Part shown: positions 7,123 to 16,278 of the stretch, one piece after another
Position numbering within the stretch: position 1 is the stretch's first letter
How the letters are laid out: each line of letters starts with the position of its first letter
NCBI GenBank assembly: GCA_002319915.1
Contig: DCFQ01000068.1
Coordinates: 22,886-71,895 of the forward strand
DNA from: Bacteroidales bacterium UBA1800
Lineage (GTDB): Bacteria > Bacteroidota > Bacteroidia > Bacteroidales > VadinHA17
Direction: 5' to 3'
Length of the DNA stretch: 49,010 bases
The notes under the pieces: model-generated
Told to the model about the DNA's origin: nothing
Database searches by the model: none
The model's input: the letters and a program-made list of their open reading frames with translations, nothing else
Translations under genes and position numbers: made by a program

Positions 7123-9743
7123 CACAGTCCAAGCTCCATCTGGGTGGGATCTGATTTGATGTCACTGTGCCTTTGAGCCTCTTCAGCCTCCTCTGCCGGT
7201 TCAACGCTGGCAGTTGCCGATTCCTTCTTTACCACAGCCTCAATCTCATGAATATTGTCAACCGTAAAGCTTGTGAGCCTCCTTCCTTTTGCCTTGTAGC
7301 TTTTGATTCCAATGAATTCCGCGACCTCGATTATCTCATTTCCGCGTTCCTTATGCTTTCCTCCGAACTGGATCTCAAGGCGCGGATATTCAACCTCAGT
7401 TATGCTGATCAGCCTTGATTCAGGCTCCTCATTGATGAAGCAGAGTGGCTTCTCCGAATCCTCGACGGTAAACCGCTTTACATAGTAGAACTGTTGTTCG
7501 GCATCCCAGTAAACTGCCGAAAATACCTTTCCGGAGCGAAATTTTTCGATCAGAAGGATGTTCTCCTCGAAATGATTCGACAGATCGAATCCCGATGTCC
7601 TGAAGCGGCCGTCCCTGGTTATCACCAGGATCTTGTCATCAGCGCTGAACTCACCGAGGAAGATCCCCCTGCTGTCGACGTTAAGCCTGAAGACGGCATC
7701 ATCAAACCAGATCTTCCTGCCGCCCAGAGTCGATAATCCCTTCTCCTTCAGACTGATCTTTTGGATGGAATTCTTTGTCAGGATATTCCCCATCGATGAT
7801 TTCCCCTTGATTGCAAGCTGCCCGAAATCGAACTCGAACACAAGCTTTTTCAGCCTTGCCTTGGGCTTGTGGTAGACCTTTATCACTTCAGCTTCACCAT
7901 TGGGATTTGCGGAGAAATAGACGATCTTCGATCCGGCCGACCCCCTGGTCAGGTTATATTCCTTGTCGCGGGTAAGCCCGGTGATCGCGCATCGCTTGAC
8001 CATCAGAGGACCGTCCTTCCCGTCCTGGTAAACTATGTTGTAAATTGTCCTTTCGTCATTCTTAAGGAAGACCTGGGCATGGATTATATCGTTCCCGACA
8101 AACACTTTATCCGCAACTTTGGTTATCAGGTACCCTCCGTCCTTCCTTATGACTATGACGTCGTCAATGTCGGAACAGTCGCACACGAATTCATCCTTTT
8201 TGAGGCCCGTGCCGATGAATCCTTCCTTGTAATTGATGTAAAGCTTTGCATTGCTGGCGATCACCTTTGTTGCCTGGATCGTATCGAAGCTCCTGATCTC
8301 GGTCTTTCTTTCCCTTCCCTTTCCGTATTTCTTCTTTATCTGCCTGAAGTAATTTATCGTGAAGGGAATAATGTTGCTGAGGTGATTTTTGACCTCTTCG
8401 ATTTCCTTTTCTATACCCTTGATATGCTCATCTGCCTTTTTGGAGTCGTACTTCGATATCCTTTTGATCCTGATCTCGGTTAGCTGGATAATATCTTCCC
8501 GGGTCACATCCCTGAGAAGGCGCTTCCTGAAAGGCTTAAGTCCGTCGTCAATGGTCTTTATGACAGATTCCCAGGTTTCGCATTCCTCGATGTCCCTGTA
8601 AATCCTCTCTTCGATGAATATCTTCTCGAGCGACGACATATGCCACTCCTCCTGAAGCTCGCTGAGGCGGATCTCCAGTTCACGCTTCAGAAGCTTCACT
8701 GTATTGTCGGCAGAATGGCGGAGCAGATCGCTGACGCCCATAAATGCGGGCTTTGATCCGGCGATAACACAAGTATTCGGGGAGATCGAACACTCGCAGT
8801 CGGTTAGGGCATAGAGGGCATCAAGGGTCTTATCGGGAGAAATGCCAGGCATAAGGTGAATTACGACCTCCACATTTGCGGAGGTGTTGTCGTCGATCTT
8901 CCTTATCTTGATCTTACCTTTCTCATTAGCCTTGATGATCGAGTCGATCAGGCTGGAGGTTGTCTTCCCGAATGGGATCTCGGTTATAACAAGTGCTTTT
9001 TTATCAAGCTTTTCGATCCTGGTCCTGACTTTTACAGTACCGCCCCTTAGACCGTCATTGTATTTGGAAACATCGATCAGTCCCCCGGTAGGGAAATCGG
9101 GATATAGGACAAATTCCCGCCCCGACAGGTAATCGATCGACGCATCGATCAGCTCGTTGAAATTATGGGGAAGTATCTTTGATGCCAGTCCGACCGCGAT
9201 CCCTTCCACTCCCATGGCAAGGAGAAGCGGGAACTTCACGGGAAGTGTCACGGGTTCCTTGTTCCTCCCGTCGTATGAAAGCTTCCAATCTGTGGTTTTA
9301 GGATTAAAGGCAACATCCAGGGCGAATTTGGAAAGCCGTGCCTCAATGTACCTCGGTGCTGCAGCATCATCACCCGTGAGAATGTTTCCCCAGTTTCCCT
9401 GGGTGTCGATCAGGAGGTCCTTCTGCCCGAGCTGGACCAGGGCATCGCCGATGGAGGCGTCGCCATGAGGGTGGAACTGCATGGTATGACCGATGATGTT
9501 GGCCACTTTATTGAACCGGCCGTCATCCATCCTTTTCATTGAATGGAGTATCCTCCTCTGCACCGGCTTAAGGCCGTCATAAAGATGAGGAACGGCACGC
9601 TCGAGGATCACATATGAAGCATAATCCAGGAACCAGTCCTGGTACATTCCCGACAAAGCTGTGACTGAATGCAGCGCAACCGGCCCCTGGTGCGTCCCTT
9701 CCTTCTCCTCAGGCTTTTCAAGCTCGAAATCCTGCTCTTCCAT
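7122..9743 (-). CDS. parC: DNA topoisomerase IV subunit A (type IIA)
   Basis: The DNA-cleaving subunit of topoisomerase IV, which decatenates daughter chromosomes. The winged-helix/tower core includes LKPVQRRILHSM and FHPHGDASIGDAL. The catalytic tyrosine is in APRYIEARLS (Tyr132 from this start). The DNA-gate and coiled-coil regions follow, with a C-terminal beta-pinwheel-like part from about residue 500 and a short acidic Glu/Ala-rich tail. I do not see a GyrA-box-like motif. The absence of that box, plus the parE gene 27 bases upstream, supports topoisomerase IV rather than gyrase. The length of 873 residues fits Bacteroidota ParC-like proteins. Confidence 0.93.
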   Translation of the reverse strand: MEEQDFELEKPEEKEGTHQGPVALHSVTALSGMYQDWFLDYASYVILERAVPHLYDGLKPVQRRILHSMKRMDDGRFNKVANIIGHTMQFHPHGDASIGDALVQLGQKDLLIDTQGNWGNILTGDDAAAPRYIEARLSKFALDVAFNPKTTDWKLSYDGRNKEPVTLPVKFPLLLAMGVEGIAVGLASKILPHNFNELIDASIDYLSGREFVLYPDFPTGGLIDVSKYNDGLRGGTVKVRTRIEKLDKKALVITEIPFGKTTSSLIDSIIKANEKGKIKIRKIDDNTSANVEVVIHLMPGISPDKTLDALYALTDCECSISPNTCVIAGSKPAFMGVSDLLRHSADNTVKLLKRELEIRLSELQEEWHMSSLEKIFIEERIYRDIEECETWESVIKTIDDGLKPFRKRLLRDVTREDIIQLTEIRIKRISKYDSKKADEHIKGIEKEIEEVKNHLSNIIPFTINYFRQIKKKYGKGRERKTEIRSFDTIQATKVIASNAKLYINYKEGFIGTGLKKDEFVCDCSDIDDVIVIRKDGGYLITKVADKVFVGNDIIHAQVFLKNDERTIYNIVYQDGKDGPLMVKRCAITGLTRDKEYNLTRGSAGSKIVYFSANPNGEAEVIKVYHKPKARLKKLVFEFDFGQLAIKGKSSMGNILTKNSIQKISLKEKGLSTLGGRKIWFDDAVFRLNVDSRGIFLGEFSADDKILVITRDGRFRTSGFDLSNHFEENILLIEKFRSGKVFSAVYWDAEQQFYYVKRFTVEDSEKPLCFINEEPESRLISITEVEYPRLEIQFGGKHKERGNEIIEVAEFIGIKSYKAKGRRLTSFTVDNIHEIEAVVKKESATASVEPAEEAEEAQRHSDIKSDPTQMELGL

Positions 9744-9770
9744 TTTGTGACAGCCTTTCGTTAATTCCTT

Positions 9771-11618
9771 CTAAACCACCTCCTCAACCAGGTCCTCTTC
9801 AACCCGCAGGTTCTCAATGATAAAATCCTGCCTGTCGGGCGTGTTTTTCCCCATATAGAATTCAAGGTAAACGTTCACGGTATCATTCTTCCTCATCCTT
9901 ACAGGTTCAAGCCTCATATCCTTTCCGATGAAATGCCTGAACTCGTCGGGTGAGATCTCTCCGAGCCCCTTGAACCTCGTTATTTCCGGATTGGGTCCGA
10001 GAGCCGAGATCGCCTTCGCTTTTTCCTCGCTGGAATAGCAGTATCTTGTCTCCTTCTTGTTCCTCACCCTGAAAAGAGGGGTCTGAAGGATATATACATG
10101 CCCTTTTTTCACAAGGTCGGGGAAGAACTGGAGGAAGAAAGTCAACAGCAGAAGACGGATATGCATTCCGTCGACGTCGGCATCGGTTGATATAACCACG
10201 TTGTTGTAACGGAGATCTTCCATCCCGTCTTCCACATTAAGGGCCGCCTGGAGCAGGTTGAACTCCTCGTTCTCGTAAACTATCTTTTTTGTCATCCCGA
10301 AGGAATTGAGGGGTTTTCCCCTCAGGCTGAATACCGCCTGGGTTTCAACATCGCGCGACTTGGTGATGGAACCGCTGGCTGAATCTCCCTCGGTAATGAA
10401 AATTGTCGATTCAAGCTTTCTCGGGTCATTAGTGTTGTAGTGGATCCGGCAGTCGCGAAGCTTCTTGTTATGAAGGCTCACCTTCTTTGCCCGGTCCCTG
10501 GCAAGCTTCTGGATGGAGGAGATAGCCTTCCTCTCCTTTTCCGAATCCTGGATCTTTTTAAGAAGTATCCTGGCAGTTTCCGCATTCTTGTGCAGGTAAT
10601 CATCAAGCTGTTTCCTGATGAATTCCGATATGAAATTCCGGACCGACGGTCCTTCGGGACCCATGTCCTTTGAACCGAGCTTTGTCTTGGTCTGGGATTC
10701 AAAGATGGGCTCTTCGACCTTGATGCTTATTGCAGCAATTATTGAAGACCGGATATCCGAAGGATCGTAATCCTTTTTATAAAAGTCTCTTATAGTCTTG
10801 ACAACAGATTCACGAAAAGCCAGGAGGTGAGATCCTCCCTGCGTGGTATTCTGCCCGTTGACAAAACTGTAATAATCCTCGCCGTATTGGAGGCCATGGG
10901 TAAAGGCAATCTCGATATCTTCCCCCGACAGGTGAATTATGGGATAAAGCCCCTCCTTGCTCATATTCTCATTAAGGAGGTCCACAAGACCGTTCCTCGA
11001 CAGGAACTTATTCCCGTTGAAATTGATCACAAGCCCGGAATTGAGGTAAACATAATTCTTGAGCATTGTATCCACATATTCGGAAATAAAGAAATAGTTC
11101 CCGAACAATTCCTCGTCGGGCCGGAATACCACCTCGACGCCGTTCTCCTCAGTGGTAGGGACCACGGGATGGTCCTTAATCGTGAGCCCCTGCTCAAATT
11201 CGCTTACCTTTACCTGCCCGTCGCGGACGGACTTTATGACGAACCTGCTCGACAAGGCATTGACAGCCTTCACTCCGACACCGTTCAGCCCGACCGATTT
11301 CTTGAATGCCTTTGAATCGTATTTGGCGCCGGTATTCATCCGCGACACCGCCTCAGTAACCTTTCCGAGAGGAATACCGCGGCCGTAATCACGCACCCTC
11401 ACTTCCTGGCCGTTGATTGAAACGTCAATCTTCTTCCCAAACCCCATCATAAATTCATCGATGGAGTTGTCCATAACCTCCTTCAGCAGCACATAAATAC
11501 CGTCATCCTGCGACGATCCGTCACCCAACTTGCCGATATACATACCGGGCCTCAGCCTGATATGATCCTGCCATTCAAGAGTCTTAATATGTTCCTCAGA
11601 ATATCCAACAACCGACAT
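9771..11618 (-). CDS. parE: DNA topoisomerase IV subunit B (ATPase subunit)
   Basis: The GHKL ATPase subunit partnering ParC. The N terminus has RLRPGMYIG and EVMDNSIDE (ATP/Mg-binding Asn and Glu), then DYGRGIPLG and GLNGVGVKAVNALS, the Gly-rich ATP lid. The TOPRIM domain near residue 400 shows ITEGDSASG and STDADVDGMHIR (metal-binding acidic residues). The C terminus carries the RFKGLGEISPDEF signature. The length of 615 residues is that of ParE and the shorter GyrB forms. It has its own -7 box 17 bases before the ATG and is followed after 27 bases by parC. Confidence 0.94.
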   Translation of the reverse strand: MSVVGYSEEHIKTLEWQDHIRLRPGMYIGKLGDGSSQDDGIYVLLKEVMDNSIDEFMMGFGKKIDVSINGQEVRVRDYGRGIPLGKVTEAVSRMNTGAKYDSKAFKKSVGLNGVGVKAVNALSSRFVIKSVRDGQVKVSEFEQGLTIKDHPVVPTTEENGVEVVFRPDEELFGNYFFISEYVDTMLKNYVYLNSGLVINFNGNKFLSRNGLVDLLNENMSKEGLYPIIHLSGEDIEIAFTHGLQYGEDYYSFVNGQNTTQGGSHLLAFRESVVKTIRDFYKKDYDPSDIRSSIIAAISIKVEEPIFESQTKTKLGSKDMGPEGPSVRNFISEFIRKQLDDYLHKNAETARILLKKIQDSEKERKAISSIQKLARDRAKKVSLHNKKLRDCRIHYNTNDPRKLESTIFITEGDSASGSITKSRDVETQAVFSLRGKPLNSFGMTKKIVYENEEFNLLQAALNVEDGMEDLRYNNVVISTDADVDGMHIRLLLLTFFLQFFPDLVKKGHVYILQTPLFRVRNKKETRYCYSSEEKAKAISALGPNPEITRFKGLGEISPDEFRHFIGKDMRLEPVRMRKNDTVNVYLEFYMGKNTPDRQDFIIENLRVEEDLVEEVV

Positions 11619-11634
11619 CTTGCAGAATTTTGCG

Positions 11635-11642
11635 CAAATATA
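11635..11642 (-). promoter_or_regulatory. -7 promoter box for parE-parC-aroK
   Basis: Minus strand TATATTTG followed by C, an exact TAnnTTTG match, 16 bases before the parE ATG. The leader would be only about 10 nucleotides. Confidence 0.55.
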
Positions 11643-11670
11643 GTTAATTAGGAAAGGTCACCTCTTTCAA

Positions 11671-11782
11671 TTTTTCAACAATGACCCCCGATTTTTTACC
11701 TGCCGGGGGAGGGGAAAAAGGCTGGGCGAAAATATGTTCCTGATTAATTGATAATTATCCCTGGGCTAAAACTGTTGAAAAA
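11671..11782. repeat. Spaced inverted repeat and GC hairpin in the gap between the MutS-like gene and parE
   Basis: TTTTTCAACA (11671-11680) and its exact complement TGTTGAAAAA (11773-11782) bracket the 170-base gap. Between them is a six-pair GC stem, CCCCCG (11685-11690) against CGGGGG (11704-11709). No T-run follows on the minus strand, so a classical terminator is not clear. The arms could pair in the transcript as a long stem or serve as protein sites. Confidence 0.3.
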
Positions 11783-11789
11783 AGGGCGC

Positions 11790-13589
11790 TCATGCAATGC
11801 CCATTTGCCTCATCAGCAGGGAGGCGTTCATTTTACGGGTTATTCCGTTCCGGAGAAGGTAGTCAAAGCTGATTTTTTCACCGTCAATTTCGATCTCAAA
11901 GCACTTGTTGATCACTTTGCCGGGGAAACCGGATTCCATATCACCGAGCGAGGTGTCATGCGTGGCGATAAGTCCTGTGCCCCCAAGTTCCACCATCCGC
12001 CGGAGATAGATCAGCGAGCCGGCGCTTTTGTCAGCCGAATTGGTTCCCTTCAGGATTTCATCCAGTATAAAAAATACCTCTTCACCTTTTTCAAGCTTCT
12101 CCTTAAGGATCCTGAGCCTCTTCAATTCTGCATAAAAATATGATTCATTCCTGCTGAGCGAATCGGTGGTCCTCATGCTTGTGAAGAGCCTCACGGCTCT
12201 GAACCGCATGCTGCGTGCACACACCGGCGCCCCGGCCATCGCAAGAAGAAGGTTTACCGCAATGGTCCTGAGGAAGGTGCTTTTACCCGACATATTAGCC
12301 CCGGTAATTATGCAGACCTGACCTCCCGGCTCTATGCTGAAATCATTGCATACCCTTGTTGCGGCAGGCAGAAGGGGATGTCCCAGGGCTGAAGCTTCGA
12401 GCACCGGGCCCTCACTGACTGGCACGGGGAATGAATAATCAGGATTATTGAATGCGAAATTTGCAAAGCTGCAGAGTTCATCAATATCCCCGAGCAGCTC
12501 CAGCCATCCCGGCAATTCAGGTGCCGCAGAGGTCCTCCATTCCCCAAGCCTCAGAACACAGTGGAAATCCCACAGGACCAGCCCGTTCAGGACCACTCCC
12601 ATTATCATGTTGAGCCTGGTGTCGAATGCCTTCAGAATGGCGCCGAGCTTTTTTATCTTCCGTGCAACTGCGCCGTCATCGGTGCACAGCTTATCCTTTA
12701 TCCCGGAAAGGAGCTGTGAATCAAACGATTCCCCGCCGACTGTCTCTATTAGCTTTTCAAGGGCGGAAAGGAACATATGCCTGTTCGACACAAGCTGGTG
12801 TATCCTGTTGATCCTCTTCAGGAAAATCCCGTCCAGGAACAGGTTCAGCATGAAAAATACGACAAATACCCTGACCGGCAGTATCCCCGCGACAGCGCAA
12901 ACCAGCGCAGCAATGGCAGCGATGGGAAAGAGGAAGAGTACCACCCTGAGGATCTGCGACGAGAAGAGTTCTTCTTTATCATTCAGCCATTCATTCAGGC
13001 TTCTCAGCTCCGCTTCCCCAAGATTCGCCTCAAGCCCGCAGGCTGCAAACTTCTGCCGCCAGAGAAGCTTCCCCGAAAGTTCAATGACGGCTTCCTGCCG
13101 GCTGGTGATCCTGTCATGCAATTTGTAAGGATCCAGTAGCACCCCTGCCAGATGCTGCCTGCCGGGCCCAGTGACCGTGCGGTTGAGGAACCCGAATACC
13201 GAGCCTTCTCCGAAAAGGTCAATATCCCCCGAGAAATCGTGCTCTGCCACCCCGAGATCAGAACCGTCATTGAATGCCGAATAATCACCTTCCTGTGCCT
13301 TAATTTCATTCACATTAATATCCAAAAGGTTCCCGGCCATTTTAATATTCTCCGAATAAGCGGCAAACCTCCCGACAAGGAACAGGAACAAAATCATTGT
13401 CATGAGTATCAGAGTAATCCCTGCAGGTACGGACCAGGTAAATGCCATGGCAGAAAGGATACCCCCGGCAAGGAAGGTAACCAGCCTGAGGATAGAGATC
13501 ACAAACTGCTTTTTCCTGAGGGCGGCAAGCTCAGACCTGTGTTTACTGGCGAGCCCGGCGTAGATGTTCTTTAATTCTTCCCCGGCCAT
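11790..13589 (-). CDS. MutS-family ATPase with membrane segments, lacking mismatch-binding domain
   Basis: About 599 residues. The C-terminal third is a clear MutS ATPase: ITGANMSGKSTFLRT (Walker A, near residue 430), a serine-rich SMRTTDSLSRNES segment, FFILDEILKGTNS (Walker B, near 505) and TGLIATHD. The N-terminal half is unlike canonical MutS. Two adjacent hydrophobic helices lie at about 29-75 and another pair at about 208-255, indicating membrane anchoring. No Phe-x-Glu mismatch-reading motif is present. Such MutS-related proteins occur in Bacteroidota, but their role is not established to my knowledge. The frame opens at 13610; the Met at 13589 begins one base after the upstream stop and avoids a 20-base overlap, so it is preferred. 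It follows plsC and a methyltransferase-like gene in one tight operon. Confidence 0.85.
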   Translation of the reverse strand: MAGEELKNIYAGLASKHRSELAALRKKQFVISILRLVTFLAGGILSAMAFTWSVPAGITLILMTMILFLFLVGRFAAYSENIKMAGNLLDINVNEIKAQEGDYSAFNDGSDLGVAEHDFSGDIDLFGEGSVFGFLNRTVTGPGRQHLAGVLLDPYKLHDRITSRQEAVIELSGKLLWRQKFAACGLEANLGEAELRSLNEWLNDKEELFSSQILRVVLFLFPIAAIAALVCAVAGILPVRVFVVFFMLNLFLDGIFLKRINRIHQLVSNRHMFLSALEKLIETVGGESFDSQLLSGIKDKLCTDDGAVARKIKKLGAILKAFDTRLNMIMGVVLNGLVLWDFHCVLRLGEWRTSAAPELPGWLELLGDIDELCSFANFAFNNPDYSFPVPVSEGPVLEASALGHPLLPAATRVCNDFSIEPGGQVCIITGANMSGKSTFLRTIAVNLLLAMAGAPVCARSMRFRAVRLFTSMRTTDSLSRNESYFYAELKRLRILKEKLEKGEEVFFILDEILKGTNSADKSAGSLIYLRRMVELGGTGLIATHDTSLGDMESGFPGKVINKCFEIEIDGEKISFDYLLRNGITRKMNASLLMRQMGIA

Positions 13590-13590
13590 T

Positions 13591-14367
13591 TCACAATAAT
13601 ATTGCCGCAACCCTGAAAACGGATTTCCTCCTGAAAAAGTCAGATTTCCTCAGGTCAAAATCCCATGTCCATTCCTCCCTGGCGGATCCTGCGGGAAGAT
13701 CGACAAGGACTGACCTGACCTTCGTTACCTTTCCGGAGCTCTCTTTGACTACCTCTTCAAGATCGGTTATCAGCACCGATTTATTTCTTTCCAGGAACCC
13801 AAGGTGGCTTTGCTGGATCTTCTTTCTGAAATCATTATAATCTGCCTCATCGACAGCGGCTTTTTTCTTCAGCAGGGCAAGAGGCAGTGTTTCGAGCTGT
13901 GTCATTATGTTAAGGGAAACCGTAAGCCCGGGTTCATACTGAGGCTGATATTCGGGGACATCGATCCCGTCCATCGACCGGAGCCTGTTGAAAAACCACC
14001 GGCTGCCTGCCTTGCGCCAGACCTCGGTGATCAGCCCGCCGGTAATATCCTCCTCGTGCAGGACGACATTCTTCATTCCGGAAACCTGCTTTTTCACTTC
14101 CGGGGGATGGACTATATCGACAAGGTTCAGCCGCGAAACAGTCTCGGCGACCTCCTTAAGCGGAAAATCGAGCAGCCAGCCGCTGCCAAGCGCCGTAACT
14201 ACCGATGGCCTGTAATGCTCGACCGCCTTGAGGATGAAATCCCGGCACTTCTTCAAATGACCGTTCCAACCGCCGTGTTCCCTGAGATGATGAAAGATCA
14301 GGCCGCGTTGATATTCAAAATATCCCATCCTGTACAGGATCCTCTTATATGAAAGACTTTGGGCCAT
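13591..14367 (-). CDS. Unknown protein with methyltransferase-like (Rossmann) core
   Basis: 258 residues, no signal peptide or membrane helix. Near residue 58 the pattern SVVTALGSGWLLDFPL, followed about 25 residues later by RLNLVDIVHPP, looks like motif I and the acidic loop of a class I S-adenosylmethionine methyltransferase. This is resemblance, not proof. A Lys-rich helical segment (LLKKKAAVDEADYND) precedes a C-terminal strand-rich region. The start at 14367 overlaps the end of plsC by 23 bases and is supported by a strong GGGGAGG ribosome site 5-7 bases upstream, unusual in this window. Downstream the MutS-like ATPase starts one base after its stop. A common role with the two neighbours, perhaps at the membrane, is plausible but unproven. 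Confidence 0.7.
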   Translation of the reverse strand: MAQSLSYKRILYRMGYFEYQRGLIFHHLREHGGWNGHLKKCRDFILKAVEHYRPSVVTALGSGWLLDFPLKEVAETVSRLNLVDIVHPPEVKKQVSGMKNVVLHEEDITGGLITEVWRKAGSRWFFNRLRSMDGIDVPEYQPQYEPGLTVSLNIMTQLETLPLALLKKKAAVDEADYNDFRKKIQQSHLGFLERNKSVLITDLEEVVKESSGKVTKVRSVLVDLPAGSAREEWTWDFDLRKSDFFRRKSVFRVAAILL

Positions 14368-15109
14368 CCGGTTCCTCCCCTTCTCTTAATTTCCTTAAAG
14401 CATCCGAAAAAAAGACATTGAATTTCGCTGCCAGCAGATCCGGATCATCGGTTCCGAAAGATCCGGGATAAACAGGATCAAAAACCTTTACTTCGATCTT
14501 ATGGCCGCCGCTGAATACCAGCCCATGTTTTGGAAGGATCCCGCCGGTTCCGTCAACCAGGACAGGCAGTACAGGCCTCTGTGCCCCGATTGCCAGCTGA
14601 AAGGCCCCTCTCCTGAAAAATCCGATATTCCCGTCAACCGACCTTGTCCCTTCCGGGAAGATCATGATGGAAGTCCCGTTCCCCAGACATGCCAGGGACC
14701 GTTCCATCATCCTTTCCTTGCTCTCACTGCTGCCCCTTTCTACAATAATATAGTCGGCCATCCTGAGGTACCATCCTATAAAGGGGACTTTCAGGTTCTC
14801 CACCTTGGAGATCCACTTGAACCGGTAGAGAAGGCAGTTGACAATAACTATATCCAGCATTGACTGATGGTTTGATATTGTGACGAATGTCTCCCCCTTT
14901 ACCGCTTTTTCCCTTCCTTTCACTTTCACTTTCCATAACGGCAGCAGCCTCACCAGCAGGGTTCCTTCATAGACAAGCATCCAGTGCATGACTCTCCTTT
15001 CCCTGTCGAATGGATAAACGATCAGCCAAATCAGAAAAGTAAAGGGAAATGTCACTGTCATATAAAATATGACAATAATCCAAACCAGTAATGATAATAA
15101 AACATTCAT
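14345..15109 (-). CDS. plsC: 1-acyl-sn-glycerol-3-phosphate acyltransferase family protein
   Basis: Transfers a fatty acyl group to lysophosphatidic acid to make phosphatidic acid, at the inner membrane. An N-terminal hydrophobic helix (residues about 4-35) is followed by the catalytic NHQSMLD (HxxxxD, near residue 78) and the substrate-binding FPEGTRS (near 152). The length of 254 residues is typical. It leads a three-gene unit with the methyltransferase-like and MutS-like genes. Its upstream flank is occupied by the inverted-repeat unit at 15122-15253. The paralogue families of this fold are broad, so the exact acceptor is uncertain. Confidence 0.88.
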   Translation of the reverse strand: MNVLLSLLVWIIVIFYMTVTFPFTFLIWLIVYPFDRERRVMHWMLVYEGTLLVRLLPLWKVKVKGREKAVKGETFVTISNHQSMLDIVIVNCLLYRFKWISKVENLKVPFIGWYLRMADYIIVERGSSESKERMMERSLACLGNGTSIMIFPEGTRSVDGNIGFFRRGAFQLAIGAQRPVLPVLVDGTGGILPKHGLVFSGGHKIEVKVFDPVYPGSFGTDDPDLLAAKFNVFFSDALRKLREGEEPDGPKSFI

Positions 15110-15121
15110 TTTAAATCATGT

Positions 15122-15253
15122 AACCGCAAAGTTCGCTAAGTATTTTACAAGAACGCAAATATCTAAAATGGTCTTCCAGGTGTTTCAGTCAAGTTTCAAA
15201 TTGATTAAGGGACTTGGCGAACTAAAAAAAATTTCTTTGCGTGCTTTGCGGTT
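15122..15253. repeat. Miniature inverted-repeat unit of the CGCAAAG class
   Basis: 132 bp with no open frame of note. The left end is AACCGCAAAGTTCGCTAAG (15122-15140). The right end (15235-15253) has the complement AACCGCAAAGCACGCAAAG, so the two 19-base ends match at about 16 positions. Further words are GCAAAT at 15155 and CTTGGC at 15213, which sit about two helical turns inside the ends. It fills the gap between lplA and plsC. It has the same terminal sequence as the unit that encloses the GxxExxY gene at 20716-21233, so it looks like a non-coding derivative. Confidence 0.75.
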
Positions 15254-15267
15254 TTAAAATTTATTAG

Positions 15268-16242
15268 TCAAAATAATGAAAATGTATCAAATCCCAAAAC
15301 ATCAAGGTTCTCATTTTTAATTATCTCGTTGACATCTTCTACCATATGCCTCTGACCCGCAAGTTTTTCCCCAAGCGATGCCAGCTGGCTGGAACCTTCA
15401 AACGAACACATGGTGATAACTCCATTCCTGACTGAAAGTACGAAGTTTACATCACTCCCCCTGAACAGTAGCCTGCCTGAAAGTGAGTATTCGGGTCCGT
15501 AAGCGTAATTCCATTCCCATGTCCGGTATTTTGAATCAGCCAGTGAAGATATTGCAGCAATTTCAGAGTCTGTCAGCTCCCTGGTTTCAGAATGTGAATA
15601 ATATCCTCCCATCCAGCTCATCATCAGCTTTTTGAATTCATGAACAGAATCAATCTGACCCGCCGGATCTCTCCTAAGTGCTGTTATATTTATAACAGAT
15701 GACGGATTGGAAGCGACCGCCCTTGTTGTGTATTTCTCAGTGTCCTTCCTGATCGAACCTCTCAGCAGATCGAGGTCGGAATTAAAAAGGAGAGTCCCGT
15801 GGTGGAGCACACGGTCACGGAAAACATGTTCTGCATTGCCCGAGATCTTGAGGCCGTCGACCCTGAGATCATTTTTGCCCCCGAAACCGGCATTGATCCC
15901 TGCAGATTTCAGGAATCCGATCACAGGCTCCGAGTATTTCCTGAAATCGACCTGCCTCCCCTCGGCGCTGTTCAGTATAAAGGAAAAGTTCAGGTTCCCG
16001 TGATCGTGGAACACTGTCCCACCGCCTGATATCCTTCGAATGACGGGAATGCGGTGCATGCAGACGAACCTTGTGTCTGTCTCCCGGTGGGCCGACTGGT
16101 GCTTCCCTATAACTGCACACGGATCGTTGATTCCCAGGGTAAGGAATTCATCACGGGTGCTCTTCAGCAGGTATTCATCCGCGGCAAGATTGAAAAAAGG
16201 ATCAGTGCTATTGAGCTCAATGAGATACATATTGCGCGGCAT
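15268..16242 (-). CDS. lplA: Lipoate-protein ligase A
   Basis: Activates free lipoate with ATP and attaches it to lysines of 2-oxoacid dehydrogenase E2 and GcvH proteins. Visible motifs are RRISGGGTVFHD (lipoate/ATP loop), LKISGNAEHV with the catalytic-region Lys, and HHGTLLFNSDLD. A C-terminal accessory domain of about 90 residues is present (ending VLGFDTFSLF), as in full-length LplA. The frame opens at a TTG at 16260 that is itself part of a GGAGG ribosome site. The ATG at 16242, 10 bases after that site, is the likelier start, giving 324 residues. Salvage by LplA complements synthesis by lipA-lipB at 25-26.6 kb. Confidence 0.93.
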   Translation of the reverse strand: MPRNMYLIELNSTDPFFNLAADEYLLKSTRDEFLTLGINDPCAVIGKHQSAHRETDTRFVCMHRIPVIRRISGGGTVFHDHGNLNFSFILNSAEGRQVDFRKYSEPVIGFLKSAGINAGFGGKNDLRVDGLKISGNAEHVFRDRVLHHGTLLFNSDLDLLRGSIRKDTEKYTTRAVASNPSSVINITALRRDPAGQIDSVHEFKKLMMSWMGGYYSHSETRELTDSEIAAISSLADSKYRTWEWNYAYGPEYSLSGRLLFRGSDVNFVLSVRNGVITMCSFEGSSQLASLGEKLAGQRHMVEDVNEIIKNENLDVLGFDTFSLF

Positions 16243-16278
16243 TTCATTGGTCACCTCCAAATCCTGTCATGAGCTTGT

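Noticed and set aside
12448..13128. A 226-codon plus-strand open frame opposite the MutS-like gene, Ser-rich.
   Set aside because: A serine-rich shadow of a real gene on the other strand.
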